NCBI GenBank assembly: GCA_022559985.1 | Contig: JAFJTR010000036.1 | Coordinates: 62,001-126,000 of the forward strand | Direction: 5' to 3' | From: Parastagonospora avenae f. sp. tritici 18332-5 | Lineage: Eukaryota > Ascomycota > Dothideomycetes > Pleosporales > Phaeosphaeriaceae | DNA: 64,000 nt | Part shown: positions 1 to 11,135 of the stretch, piece after piece | Position numbering within the stretch: the stretch's first letter is position 1 | How the letters are laid out: the number at the start of each line of letters is the position of its first letter | Notes under the pieces: model-generated | The model's input: the letters and a program-made list of their open reading frames with translations, nothing else | What the model was told of the DNA's origin: nothing | Database searches by the model: none | Position numbers and translations under genes: made by a program

Positions 1-1405
1 CCTTCGGTGCTGGCCTGATCACCTCGATAAGTTGCGACAGTCTAGTTCAGCCTCAGTCGTTTCACGGCGTCGGCAATGCACCGCAAACACGACTTTTAAC
101 ATCTGAGATGTCAAATTCATGCGCTTCTTCGTGTTGGTCTTGGTTGTTCACAGCTCCGCAACTTTTGGCCTGAGGAAGGCAACCGTGCCGAGAACCGGGG
201 ACTGTGTAGCATAAATAGCTCCCGCGACTCATGTCGTATTCGGTCCGTCCATGATACATTACTGCTTTGCCATTGGGGAGTTCTCCAGGAGCCTCGCCCA
301 GAGATTGAAGTTCTTCATGGATCCGGGAAGCAAAGTTTTGATGGCCATATTATGGCCGTGTGTATGAGCTCGCCATTCCAATCGCGGCGCGGACTTGAGT
401 TCACAACTTCAAGCCCTTCCACGAATGCGGCTCTGAAACATCTTACTGAGATAGACGAAGCGAAGTACAGCAGTTTCGTTGGATATCTCAGCGCGGTGCG
501 ATGATATCAGGTTAAACCGCTCAGATTAAATGAGTGCGGGATTTCTTCCAGAACATTTCCTATAGCTGATGAGTGGGTGACGATCGATTGCATCCTGGAA
601 TAGACCGATCAGCATTCGCTCCGTTTTTCTTGGCCCGTGAGAAGCACGTAGGTCGCGTCTATTCTTGTAGGAAGAAGAAGAAGTGGCAAAGCGCAAGGCA
701 GCGCAACGTGTTCTATCGCCACATCGAGTGCTTTGCTGAGCTCGCAAGTTCTGGGGTAGAGCATGGCCCGGACTTGCTGCGGACAGTAGGCTCAACCAGT
801 ATCTGCTGTCGCGTGCTCAGCGGCGTGGAAGTCACTGTTTCAAAAGACATGGTTACTAAAAGCCATCATATGTCGATCGCTCTGTATATGTGCTGAGCCG
901 GTAGAGCTAGCTTGACTGATCTTTTGGTATATCGCACTCTCTTGTCGGTAAACATTTGCTACACGAGTGTCCTTCCACTCTGCATGCATAGGCTAGCGAG
1001 GCATCGGCAAGCTGAGTAGGGAAATGGGTTAAGGACAAGCCCAGCGGTGGCAGTGTGAATGAGTTCACTGTGGGGCTTTCGGTAACGCCTCTCGGGTTTG
1101 TAGATTGCACAGCGACATGACAGGTCTTTGCTCAAACTCAAAATCGATCGGCTGCCATAAGCTCGAAGGGCTCGTATATGCTGATGTGTGGCCGATCATG
1201 GCTAGGTGGAAAAGGTGAGATCGCTATGTCAGTTCTGGAGAACCTTAGGGAAGACGGGAACGAGTTGGGGCGTGGAAATCCAGATCACGCTAGTGCCGTT
1301 GAAACCTAGCGCAATCCCTATCTTGGCCTGCAGTGCATCGTGCCTTCTATCACCCAATATCGGCGTCATCGCATTCTAGTCCCTTTCTCATCATCATCGT
1401 GCACC
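1..1405. other. Left-edge non-coding stretch
   Basis: No ORF here has recognisable protein character. The longest open frames, such as about 573-896 on +, have the composition of random frames and no motif. The last 100 bases form the pyrimidine-rich leader of the thiamine pyrophosphokinase gene. An in-frame upstream ATG at 1340 could extend that protein by 22 residues, but the ATG at 1406 has the better context (caccATGG). Confidence 0.6.
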
Positions 1406-2235
1406 ATGGGAGCATCTGATGTAAATGAGATATCTCCAGCCACGTTTTTGGCCAGGGATCTTGACCCCAAGGCGAGCTCGGCAGCCCCTCCAGATCTGCT
1501 CATTTTGAATCAGCCAATCGCACACTTCGATGTCTTTGCGCGACTTTGGAGTCACACGGGGTATCGAGTGTGCGCTGATGGCGGTGCGAACCGCCTTTTT
1601 GATATGTTTATAGGCGATCTAGTCGTGCGAAGAGAACGCTATGTAAGAAGAGCAGTGAGAATGGCATTGGATATGCTGCTGACTTGCAGCAGTTACCGGA
1701 CATGATACATGGTGATCTTGATTCAGTACGCGACGACGTGCGTGCCTACTATGCTTCGCATGGCGTCGACGTGTCGCAGGATCACGATCAATACAGCACC
1801 GACTTTGGCAAGACAATGCAAAAAATCTCTTCGAGAAGTCCTTCAGCGTCTGGAAGAGACGTACTCGTTCTAGGAACTCTAGCAGGCAGAGTAGATCAAG
1901 GCCTAGGTCTACTGCACGAGATGATAAGGGAAGAGACTAAGCACCCGGACCTGAAAATTTGGCTTTTCTCGGAATCAAGCTTATCCTTCATTCTTAGGGG
2001 GCAACACAATGTTATCCGAGGATTGCAGTCGAGCAAATCATTCACGGAGAACATCGGTCTTCTTCCAGTATGGGGACCTGCGACTATCACGACCAAAGGG
2101 CTAGAATGGGATGTTCAAGAGTGGTATACACACATGGGTGGCCAGGTCAGCACAAGCAATCACGTCAAGGACGATGAAGTGCACGTGGAGACGAATGCGC
2201 CGATCCTTTTCACGATAGAACAAGCGCTCCCGTAG
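1406..2235 (+). CDS. THI80: Thiamine pyrophosphokinase (THI80 type)
   Basis: Transfers pyrophosphate from ATP to thiamine to make thiamine diphosphate, the cofactor of pyruvate decarboxylase, transketolase and related enzymes; it acts in the cytosol. Two exons, 1406-1642 and 1690-2235, with a 47-nt GTAAGA..CAG intron (1643-1689) that has a CTGAC branch point just before the acceptor. The spliced frame is in phase and gives 260 aa. Seen directly: ADGGANRLFD at residues 57-66, HGDLDS at 86-91, and a downstream Tyr-Ser-Thr-Asp-Phe-Gly-Lys segment like the TDF-K motif of TPK catalytic domains. The C-terminal half holds the thiamine-binding beta-barrel region (GLLPV..TKGLEWD). Length is at the short end for fungal TPKs. 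The ATG at 1406 was chosen for its strong context; an in-frame ATG lies at 1340. The family call is firm; the symbol follows the yeast orthologue. Confidence 0.93.
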
Positions 2236-3176
2236 AACTCAAGGGAGGGCGCCAAACATAATTGGTGGGAAGGCGATCCGGTATCTCCAGAATCATCATC
2301 AGCGCGATAGTGGTGTCGTATTCGGCGCTTACGCGGTCGCAAACCATCCATGGCTTCAGTTTTAGAGTTTTTTTTCACGGACAGGCACACCTTGGAGAGG
2401 AATCACTGGGGCAGCTGCATTCGGAGAACACGTTGGCGCCCGGATTGGAACTGGATGGCTCCGGAATTTGGATCGCCAACTGCAGGCGACGTCTAGTTGC
2501 ATTGCGACTTTAGCGTTCACGGCTTGTGATAAAAAGAGGTTGTATATGTGGACGGTCCGCGTAGAAGGTCCACAGGAGATGCAATGGACCTGCTTCATAT
2601 GGCCGACAACGTGATTCTTTCTCCAGGTACCACGTTGGCTGTTAAGCAACGGCGCCCAGGAGCGTTATTTCTTAGTAACCCAATCGGGACTAGCTCCAGA
2701 CTAACTGGTTCACTCTAACCTTGCAACTATTGATCTACACTCGCTCGTTTGGGTCGTCCGACACAAGCCTCGCAATCGTGCCCCCACGATTGCCGACATC
2801 GTTGAATTCTGTGTTTGTCGTGCGCTCGTTCACATGACACAGTCGCTCTTCGCTCCAATCACCTGCGCCATCAGTCAACTCACCCGCAACTACACACTTG
2901 GAATCGGCGCCAGTAGAACAATTGCGTCAAAGCTCTGGACTGCCACCTCCACTTTCACATCGCACAGCGCTCGGATCCGTGCCTCTCGTCTCTCCGTCGC
3001 CGGCGCAGCGCCCACTCTCGCTAATAATCCGCCTACGGAGAGCATATCAAAGCTGTCGGCAGATCAATAATTGAGGACGACGCCTGCACCTGGTTCAGGT
3101 CGTACAAATTGCGCAGAGCTGCGGAGTAGGCGAGGTTGGTGACGCGCAGTAGGCGTACGTCCAACGGAGAGACACC
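2236..3176. other. Intergenic region and KRE6 leader
   Basis: Holds the 3' end of the TPK gene and the promoter/leader of the KRE6-like gene. A 78-codon ORF with an ATG at 2834 ends at 3070, about 107 nt before the KRE6 start. It looks like part of a long 5' leader (a possible upstream ORF) and shows no recognisable domain. Nothing else was seen. Confidence 0.5.
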
Positions 3177-5579
3177 ATGGACCCACCGCGACGAGCTGCC
3201 TCTCACACATCATCAAAAAGGTCGCAGCCTGGCAGTCCAGGAGAGCCCGAACAGTCTGGGAGGTCTGGATCAAGCCTATCGGCCGACAGAGCTGCAGCGT
3301 CAATCCGCGCGGTCACGAGAGAAACAGCGACGGGCACCACAGACGCGGGTTCACCGTTCCATGAAGGACCATCTCAGCAAGGTCCAGCAGACCTGACATC
3401 AATTTCGGCATTCGACTTCGCAATCTCTGATTCTCATCAGCCGCAATCGTTGTCGCAGGTGACCTCGACAGCCTCCTCAAGCCGTCGAACATCTTCGCCA
3501 AGTGGCAGTGATGGGCTCCTTGCAACTGTGAATACCAATGCAAGTGGCTCATTGGCACGAGCATCTGCGAGTCCACCAGCATCTGTCGGTTTCACGCCAA
3601 TGCGGACACCCAAACCTCCGCCCATCCCCCCAAGGCGACCACAACACAAGAGCAGTCCAAATTTGCACGGTCTTGCCGCGCGCTCATCAAGTAGTCCGAT
3701 AACATACAAGGATCTTGGATCAGACTACACCCGATACTTCAATCCCTTTTCCGACAGTAGACAGAGTTCCTTGCCCGAGACGCAACACAGCACACCCAAC
3801 GCTAGCACACGTACCCTTGGGATGACCACACCGCTTGCCGCGATACACCCTACAAACCCTTTCCTGACACCAAATGCCTCAACGACAAGAGTCAACAGTC
3901 TTTACGATCCCGAAAAGAATATTTCGGTCATTGACGATCGATTGATAGCCCCGTATGAGGAGAAAGGCATGGCAGATTGGCCACTGATCGGCGACAAAGA
4001 TGAAAGCGACGATGAGATGCATATGCCACGAGAAGACGATGACATCAAGTACAAAGCAAAGCTGAGTGACCATTTCAACAGAGATAGCATCGCCTCTACC
4101 ATAGGCCTAGCGATGATGATAGCTGGGCTCCTCTTCCTCTTCATTGCGCTTCCTGTCATGTCTTTCACAGGCGCAATCGAGTACAACTCGTCGTGGGGAA
4201 AGCCATTCTGGGCGGTAAACATCTACAAAGCCGAGGCATGGGCCTGGGTTAACGATGTGAAATACCCGTTCATTCAGAACATCCGCACTGGCCTGATCGA
4301 CCCAGACACGCCAAAGTCTGCAATGAAGAGGAAAGGCGAATATGGCGACGAGTACGAGCTCGTATTCAGCGATGAATTCAATGTGGAAAATCGTACGTTC
4401 TACGAGGGGGACGATCCATACTTCTATGCTGGTAATTTCTGGTATGGAGCAACGCAGGATCTCGAATGGTATGACCCTGATGCGATCACCACACGCGATG
4501 GCACCTTGGAGATCCGCTTGGAAAGGACTCCGAGCCATAACCTGCGATTCCGTTCGGGCATGCTCAATAGCTGGAACCACTTGTGCTTCAAGGGCGGCAT
4601 CTTCGAGGTGTCTGTATCTCTTCCAGGACCTCCGGGTGTGCACGGATTATGGCCAGGCGCATGGACCATGGGCAATCTGGGTCGCCCGGGCTACTTGAGC
4701 ACTACTGAAGGATTGTGGCCATACACTTATCAAGCATGCGACGTTGGTATCACACCGAATCAGTCAAGCTACGATGGGCTTTCGAGGTTGCCGGGACAGC
4801 GCCTGCCGTCTTGTACATGCCCAGGCGAAGATCATCCTACTCCGGGCAAAGGCAGAGGCGCACCTGAGATCGACATCATCGAGGTCGGCGCATCCTGGGG
4901 CGATAACCATCTGCCAGTCGCCACACAGAGTTACCAAGTCGCTCCGTTCGATCTTTGGTGGTACCCCAACTACAACTATACCGTTTATCCTGATTACAGC
5001 CTCAGCTATCCAAACAGCTACACGGGTGGCCCCTTCCAGCAGGCTCTCTCAGGTACCAGCAACCTGAACAAGCAATGGTTCGACGGTATTCAATACCAGC
5101 GATACTCGTTTGAGTACGTGCCTGGGGAAGGTGAACACGCGTACATCAACTGGAAAGTTGGCGACACGACAATGTGGACGCTAGACGGCCGAGCTATTGG
5201 ACCCAATGGCAACATCGCAGCTCGTCAGATATCAGAAGAGCCAATGTCGATGATCCTGAACTTGGGCACCAGCCACGCATGGGCCGCTTATGACGACGCC
5301 GCGTTGAAAGATCTGTACGTCATGCGCGTCGATTACGTGCGCTGGTACCAAAAGAAAGGACAAACTATGGTTACGTGCGATCCGCCTGGCTTCGAGACGA
5401 CAAAATACATCCAGGACCACATGAACGCCTACACAAATCCGAATTTCACAGTAAGTGCTCTAGCCCAATAGACGGTTTCATTGACTAATTGTGCGTAGAA
5501 ATGGGATGAGACAGGCCATTCTTGGCCAAAGCACAAGCTTAACACCGACTGCAACGCCCAAAAACCTGCCGGCTCGTAA
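3177..5579 (+). CDS. KRE6: KRE6/SKN1-type beta-1,6-glucan synthesis protein
   Basis: Type II membrane protein of the secretory pathway needed for cell-wall beta-1,6-glucan; family SKN1/KRE6, related to GH16 glycosidases. Exon 1 is 3177-5450, the intron 5451-5498 (48 nt, GTAAGT..TAG) and exon 2 5499-5579; the short last exon supplies 26 residues ending in PAGS. Total 784 aa. Seen: a long Ser/Thr/Pro-rich cytoplasmic N-terminus, one transmembrane segment at about residues 307-330, then a lumenal domain with the GH16-like acidic motif EIDIIE (E564, D566, E569) and several N-glycosylation sequons. The start has an ideal context (acaccATGG). Without the 3' splice the protein would run into intron sequence and stop after eight extra residues. 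Yeast KRE6 and SKN1 are paralogues and I cannot tell which this most resembles; fungi of this group usually have one or two copies. Confidence 0.93.
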
Positions 5580-6088
5580 TCGCTCTAGATGTGCATGCCG
5601 CCTACAGTTTCGGGTATTTACTTCTTGCATACATTTCATATGCTGTTCATGTTCTTTGCTTGTACAATACAGGGATACCGGGTACGGCGTATAAGGATTG
5701 TTATCTCGAACGCACGCTATGGATTTCCTTTTGTAGCTCAATCATGGCTTTGCAGAGAGTTCCGGTATGGAGAATAAGATAGGGAAAAGTTCTCCGTCGG
5801 CACTATGAGCTGTATCTCTGGCGTCGAATATCACATTCTGGAGGGCCGATGAGTTTTACCACGATTCGAAACGAAAAGGCTGGCACACTGTCTTCACTGT
5901 AGTATCAGTATTGATAGCGCAAAAGAACTAGTAGCTCCTCGTTTTCATCCCATGTGTGATTGCTGTGATGATCTGTCCGCGTTTGTCGGATGTGCTGTCA
6001 CGTATAGTTTCCTCGCTCGCTCACAACTCCTGGTCCATGAGATGATCTTGACAACTTCATTCTCCACCGCAACAAGATTCACGTAATA
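5580..6088. other. Intergenic
   Basis: 3' region of the KRE6-like gene and 5' region of the next gene. Short overlapping open frames only, with no coding character. Confidence 0.5.
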
Positions 6089-6613
6089 ATGTTCTGGTCT
6101 GTTCTTTGGTGCAAGTCTCGTGCCCGCGACTTCTCTCACGCTCCGGAGAGCCCGATATCCCACTGGGACGAATTCTTCAGCACCTGCTCAGAAGCCCGGA
6201 AGTTGCTCGACGCCGCAACCACCCAGCTTCCACTCGCTCAAAAGCGCCTGCAATACTGTTACGAGACAACTATAAGCCGTGGTGTTGAATGCCCGCGCCA
6301 CGGCGATGAGGAGGAATTCCGCGCGGAGCTCAGGTGGGTGCAGCATCTTGCGATACTGATTCAGTCGCTGAAAGCGGATGTTGCGGTGTTGGAGAAGGAA
6401 GTGACAAAGGCTGCGCGGCAGGGGAAGAGGCCGGATGATAGGGTGGTGGGCGTGCCTGGAGTGGAGACTCAGATGAGTTGGATGGAGTTCATGGTTGCTA
6501 TGAATGCGAATGCAGGGGAAATTGGTTTAAGGTTGGAGCGGAATTATAGACACGATCACAGAAAATTGGAGAGGTGTTCGAGTGTAGAGAGGTTGGGCTC
6601 GAGCTTTGAATAA
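6089..6613 (+). CDS. Hypothetical helical protein, 174 aa
   Basis: Unrecognised. The uninterrupted single-exon frame has coding-like composition. After a short N-terminus it is rich in Ala, Leu, Glu, Lys and Arg, with long amphipathic stretches at about residues 35-60 and 75-115 that could form coiled coils. Isolated cysteines (residues 8, 33, 57, 68) show no zinc-binding pattern. No signal peptide or membrane segment is evident. It stands alone between the KRE6-like gene and the HET region on the same strand as KRE6. It could be a real lineage-specific gene or a chance ORF; composition and length favour a gene. Confidence 0.5.
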   Translation: MFWSVLWCKSRARDFSHAPESPISHWDEFFSTCSEARKLLDAATTQLPLAQKRLQYCYETTISRGVECPRHGDEEEFRAELRWVQHLAILIQSLKADVAVLEKEVTKAARQGKRPDDRVVGVPGVETQMSWMEFMVAMNANAGEIGLRLERNYRHDHRKLERCSSVERLGSSFE

Positions 6614-6884
6614 GAGGCGAATGTTTTAGAATTTTCAGTAAGATAGGAATCTTCCTCGCCAGGCGCCGGGAAAATACATGCCCGGCCTTTCCTAACGATT
6701 ATTTATGACTTAGCACACGATATGGTATCCACATCTATGCGCAAATCAGCTCGTGTCATCGCTCGCTGGCTCCCTGGAGTTGTCGACCACGCCGCCATCC
6801 GACGATCTCGTGGATATAAAGCAGTGCTACGTCTCCAATTCTTAGTCGCCTCACATCTTCTCTACATTAAAAATCTATCTTTAC
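6614..6884. other. Intergenic
   Basis: An AT-richer stretch between the 174-aa gene and the interrupted ORF at 6885. A 74-codon frame from 6722 overlaps the start of that ORF in another phase and looks non-coding. Confidence 0.4.
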
Positions 6885-7394
6885 ATGTGTTTCGGCTCTT
6901 TCACCCCTCCACCACCACAGCACCCTGTTCACATGTACAATCCTAACTTTCACCGACCCAACATGTACCACGACCACCCGGGATGGTCTAGCACGTAGCT
7001 TTTCACCCTCCGAAGAAGTATCGATCAGCTCTTCGTTCATGCCGACCGGGAACTACAACTAGCGGGTGAACGCACTCCGCTCTACAAATACAACCTGCGT
7101 AGTTCTTCAAGACCCTACATCCGAGCAACGAGTGAACAAGCTATCCGGCGTAACTCACTGGAACTAACATATCAGAGAAACGCATTGCAAGATACGGAGA
7201 GAAGGGCTGAAAGGCTGGCGATGGACGCAAGTTATGGTGCGGTGTGCGTTGCTATGGGCGTTTGTTGTTGGTTTCCACCACTCACATATTCAAGATTTGT
7301 TAGTTGTTATGGCGTGTTATTGTTGGGGTGTTTGCATTCACCTTGAGTGCGGCAATGTTAGGATGGGGTGAGCGACCATTTTGGAATCAGTAGG
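6885..7394 (+). pseudogene. Membrane-type ORF split by an in-frame UAG
   Basis: Starting at the ATG at 6885, one reading frame stays open to 7394 except for a single TAG at 6996-6998. The first part (37 codons) begins MCFGSFTPPPPQHPVH and is His/Pro/Tyr-rich. The second part (about 132 codons) has an Arg/Glu-rich helix ending near AERLAMDASYG, then two hydrophobic stretches (about 7236-7290 and 7296-7360) that could be membrane helices. Composition is coding-like on both sides of the stop. Removing the stop by splicing would need a 24- or 33-nt intron, below the 46-nt minimum seen in this window, or weak donors at 6935 or 6965 with no good branch point near the acceptor. I therefore favour a nonsense mutation or a diverged gene, but a missed intron is possible. 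Function unknown. Confidence 0.35.
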
Positions 7395-7516
7395 CAATGG
7401 AGCGAGAAGGATTTCTCCATTGAGTGTAGTTATTGCTGTGCCACGCAACATGCGCGTACTTTTGGTCCTGAGAACCAGCCCATATTTTTCTGCACGCCTA
7501 CGACCGTCCCAGTGTG

Positions 7517-9283
7517 TCATGTTAGCGCAAAACTCTGGCTCTTGAGTATTCTCATGCCTTTGTCAGCTTCTTGATGTGGTGTGTCGTGTCTCTGGTTTCG
7601 ATCAGCTCCTACGCTTTCTACCATGGACTCAACTTGATGTCCATTATACTCTCCATCCATCCAGCCATCAACATAGCAGTCGCCGACCAGTTTCCAAGTC
7701 TCGGCTTCATTCGCGTCGTGCTTTCGGAGGAGGAAAGGCGTTTCAGCGCCGTTGAATATTACTACTTGGTCCCGCTCTCTCATCCATCTTGGCCCTAAGC
7801 CAACGTAGCCTGATTTAGTCATGAAGAAACCCCTATTCTTGAAACAGGTTTGAATGTTTTTTCGATAGGGCAGGTCAAGAAAGCAAAAATCCAGGCCTTT
7901 ATCGTAGTACGGGATCATCTCTTGCTTTGGGCAGAAGCCCAAGTTGATGGTACGCCAGAAGGCTAACTTGAAACTGGTGTCGTCCTGGGACTGATATATA
8001 GCTAGTAAGAGCCAGTAGGACTTGACATGTTCGTATGCGTCAAATGACGGAGATTTGAATGGAGTTCCTTGTCCGGTACCGATGTCGATGATGGTGTCGT
8101 TGAACTCATCCACGAAGCACACTTCATCGACCCAGACACCTGAGATCGCGACACAAGATCGCTTCAGTTCTCGTACGAGGTGCTCCTTTGATAAGCCCGC
8201 GCGGTATCGATCGATGTTGTTCCCACCAAGCGGCAAAGGGCGTGCCTGTCCGTCACAGCTGCGAAGCTGAGCGAGGAAAGATGGGCGTTGGCTTGTGTCT
8301 GCCTGATGGAGAACAGAAAAGTCGCCTGCAAGAAGGCTCTTTGTGGACAAATCTAGGCGCACGTCTTCCAAACATCGCTCATACTCGGGTTGCATTGACA
8401 GGGTGTCCATTGCCAATCCAAATACAGCGTAGATTTTGTCGTAGTCGTTTGTGCATTCTCGATCGATCAGCATCCGGCAGCATTGATACAACGATTTCTT
8501 TGTCTTCCAGGGATACAGGCGTCGTAAATTGGCCATGTCAGCCACAACGCTGATGTTGCGAAGATACCGAGACATCATCCCTTTGATGTGAGCTGATGAT
8601 GGTTGAAATATGAGATGCTCGTGGTGCTGCAGGATGTCTATAGCACATCCAAAGAGATCGAATGATATGCAATCGTTACCCGCATAGATGGTAACGTCTC
8701 GAGCCAGGAGCCATTCTTGCAGCACCCAGACTCTCCGAAACCATGATCTTTCCAAAAACACGCCGAGTTCAGCCAAATCACAGTTCTTGACCCATGCCTG
8801 GACCTTGCGATTGACAAAGGCTAGTTGGAGATCTCCCTTCTCTTCAATCAGGTTCCCGATACGACCATCGAAAATAGAACCCGGCAACCTGCCTGAAACT
8901 AATCCTTCTTGTAATGTGCCAAGACGAGTGAGAGTTGTCATGACTTTCCTGTATTCCTTACGCCCGAGCCATACTATCACTGCCTCTGCCTGACAGTATA
9001 CATTAGCCATTTGTTGGACCTGGTGATTCCTCTCGAAGATGCTGTTCTGGTCAATACATATGGCGTCGACCCATAATGTGAGGATTGAATCGTGTCGACG
9101 TAATACCTGGAGAGCCTGGTACAGGTTGCGTGTGATGCGTAAGTTTGAATTCGAGCTGCATTTGTGAATCTCCTTGGACAGAGTTGGACTACCCCACGCG
9201 TATGATAGTGCCTGATATCCAGTCTCGCCCAATCGAGTTTCCACAAGTTTACAAACTAGCGGCGCATTGCCTGAACCTGGCAT
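7517..9283 (-). CDS. HET-domain (heterokaryon incompatibility) protein
   Basis: HET-domain proteins trigger cell death when incompatible fungal hyphae fuse, acting in the cytosol as part of allorecognition. The 588-residue frame from the ATG at 9283 has the family core in order: YQALSYAWGSP near residue 23, TLWVDAICIDQN near 69, then QQMANVYCQAEAVIVWLG near 90. The C-terminal block (DQVVIFNGAETPFLLR, then GDCYVDGWMDGE) is the usual closing module of these proteins. Length is normal. The frame continues upstream of this ATG for 26 more codons to another ATG at 9361 and would supply the expected family lead-in (SPYKYRTLKYVD, then IRVLVIMPG), but it is cut by a TAG at 9302-9304. Translation from 9283 would keep the HET core but lose the lead-in. 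Its neighbour on the same strand is a second, truncated HET-like gene. The specific partner is unknown. Confidence 0.88.
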   Translation of the reverse strand: MPGSGNAPLVCKLVETRLGETGYQALSYAWGSPTLSKEIHKCSSNSNLRITRNLYQALQVLRRHDSILTLWVDAICIDQNSIFERNHQVQQMANVYCQAEAVIVWLGRKEYRKVMTTLTRLGTLQEGLVSGRLPGSIFDGRIGNLIEEKGDLQLAFVNRKVQAWVKNCDLAELGVFLERSWFRRVWVLQEWLLARDVTIYAGNDCISFDLFGCAIDILQHHEHLIFQPSSAHIKGMMSRYLRNISVVADMANLRRLYPWKTKKSLYQCCRMLIDRECTNDYDKIYAVFGLAMDTLSMQPEYERCLEDVRLDLSTKSLLAGDFSVLHQADTSQRPSFLAQLRSCDGQARPLPLGGNNIDRYRAGLSKEHLVRELKRSCVAISGVWVDEVCFVDEFNDTIIDIGTGQGTPFKSPSFDAYEHVKSYWLLLAIYQSQDDTSFKLAFWRTINLGFCPKQEMIPYYDKGLDFCFLDLPYRKNIQTCFKNRGFFMTKSGYVGLGPRWMRERDQVVIFNGAETPFLLRKHDANEAETWKLVGDCYVDGWMDGEYNGHQVESMVESVGADRNQRHDTPHQEADKGMRILKSQSFALT

Positions 9284-9529
9284 AATTACCAGGACCCGAA
9301 TCTAGTCTACATATTTGAGGGTCCTATATTTGTATGGCGATGTGTTGAAATTGCACAACATTCGTTGTCGTGAGGCTTTTGCAAGTTTAATCATAAACTC
9401 ATCCTGAGTATCGGTAAGTGCGTCAGCTGCTCAACGATGCTCAAACAGCCGACTCGATCCTATTTCGGCTCTACTCGTCTTAGATCAGATACACCTCTGT
9501 AGCACCCTCACGTAGTAGTATCAATCAAG

Positions 9530-10596
9530 TCAACACCAATCGTATAGAATGCATTCATAGTTATCGTTATTTCCTTTCACTAGTGAGCCTCCCAACACAT
9601 CCGTTGCCGATCGCGCGATATCCTCAACATCAGCAGAGCCGTGGTGCGGGGCAATCTGCAAAGGATATGATCGAGGCACACATATTCGAATCCGCGTTTT
9701 GTCTCGTTGAACGACGGCCCGAGCGTTGCAGTAGATATGATCTAACTTGGCCACAAGATGTGAGTATTCGAGTAAGCGCTGGGGATCAGCACATACACCG
9801 TCGATCCACAAGGTGAAGGCAACCGAGATAGTTCTGCGTATGGCCTTGAGAGCTAGATAAACGTCTTTGGTGATAGATATTCTTTGGTCAGTCGTACGAT
9901 CCCACAATGCTCGTGAGCGAACGCCAGTAGTACCGCCGTCCTGAAGAACAGCGTAGCTATGTGCAGCAATTGAATTTACCTTGATTAAATCGCAAGCCAA
10001 GGGTTTCTCCACCGAATCTGGCAAAAGCTCGAGGAGATGGTAAGGGTGCTTTGGTTCATGTGGTGTAAGTGGAGATGTTATGATGATCGATGAAGATGTT
10101 GGGCTTGAGCTTGAACTTGATGTCCACCAGTCTTCCCTATCAGCTTCCGATGACGAACCATCTTCGATCATCTCCTTCAAATGTGCCTCAGATACATCGG
10201 CTGTAGCATGGGAGGGCCCAGGGTGTCCTGTAGCTTTCTTAGAGAAGTACTTTTTGAAACAAAGGTCATGTGCCGTATACCTCCCAAAGATTTCATGCGA
10301 AATGACTTAAGATGCTGGTATGGGTACAATTCCTCGGTGGCTAATTTGTTAGTTTCCTCAGCTGTAATCGCGGGAAGCACGAAGTCATCTTTGGCCTGCT
10401 TAGGATTGGAACACTCGTGGTGCGGCAATAGGTGTGGCGGCTCGCCATCTTCAGCGATTGTCTCCAGATATGTTGTAGATATTGGGGGATTCCTTCGATC
10501 CAATCTCCAGCGATTATCTTCCAAGAGTCGGGCAATCACTGCCTTCTCGTCTCGCGATAGCGACTCGGTCCCTTGCAGTACCCGTGATTTCTTCAT
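9530..10596 (-). CDS. Truncated, divergent HET-like protein
   Basis: Two open frames in different phases (10177-10659 and 9530-10180) join through a typical intron. The donor GTATAC at 10280 and acceptor CTACAG give an intron of 10228-10280 (53 nt). Exon 1 runs 10596-10281 and exon 2 10227-9530, in phase, 337 aa from the ATG at 10596. The second half has a HET lead-in (YHLLELLPDSVEKPLACDL) and a HET-like core (TLWIDGVCADPQ, then LDHIYCNARAVV), but the normally conserved Ala-Leu-Ser-Tyr-x-Trp-Gly core reads HSYAVLQDGG. Sequence after NARAVV no longer matches the family, and the protein stops about 65 residues later. The N-terminal half is charged and Ser-rich (a run of Ser near the middle) and unlike HET. 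It may be a decayed duplicate of the neighbouring HET gene or a short regulatory relative. The exon join is my inference. Confidence 0.55.
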
Positions 10597-11135
10597 TTCG
10601 CTGAGTGTGACGGAACGTGTGGTGCTGGAAAATGTGCTGTGAAGGCTGACATGGACCAAGGCTGGAGGTGCAATCGCTATTACATCAGCCTATTTGGGGG
10701 CTGTGCTGCGCAGCTATGGGAGGTGTGGCCGGTGAAACAGCAGGACCTTCTGGTGGCGTATAAGCACGACTTTGATTGTCCCATAATGATCTGTTGCGCG
10801 CATTTAGTTTGCACATGATGGCTGCCAACGGTAGTCGCTGGTTTGGCTGCGCAGACCATTGCAGGACGGTGCCAGGCGTTGGCCATGTGGCGCCATTGTC
10901 ATCAAGAATACTAATAAATTGACCTCGTTATTTGCTGTGCTTCAGGGAATGGATGGAAATTGTTCTATCTAAGACGGCACATCGGCCATGAATGATGAAG
11001 TTGGGTCGACACCCTGACTCGTAAGCTCCGCCATCCCCGACATGCGACAACAGCTCCAATCCACGCCCAAACACGCCCTACGTAATCCTCCACACCCAAG
11101 GTGCGCCCTGAACTCCTTCACCCTCACACTACACA
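10597..11135. other. Intergenic, divergent promoter region
   Basis: Lies between the divergently transcribed HET-like gene and END3. The END3 side is C-rich and holds the leader ending in cacaATGGC. No additional gene was seen. Confidence 0.5.

Noticed and set aside
9530..10659. Two separate small genes (10177-10659 and 9530-10180)
   Set aside because: Both begin at non-ATG codons, and a typical 53-nt intron joins them in phase; treated as one gene.
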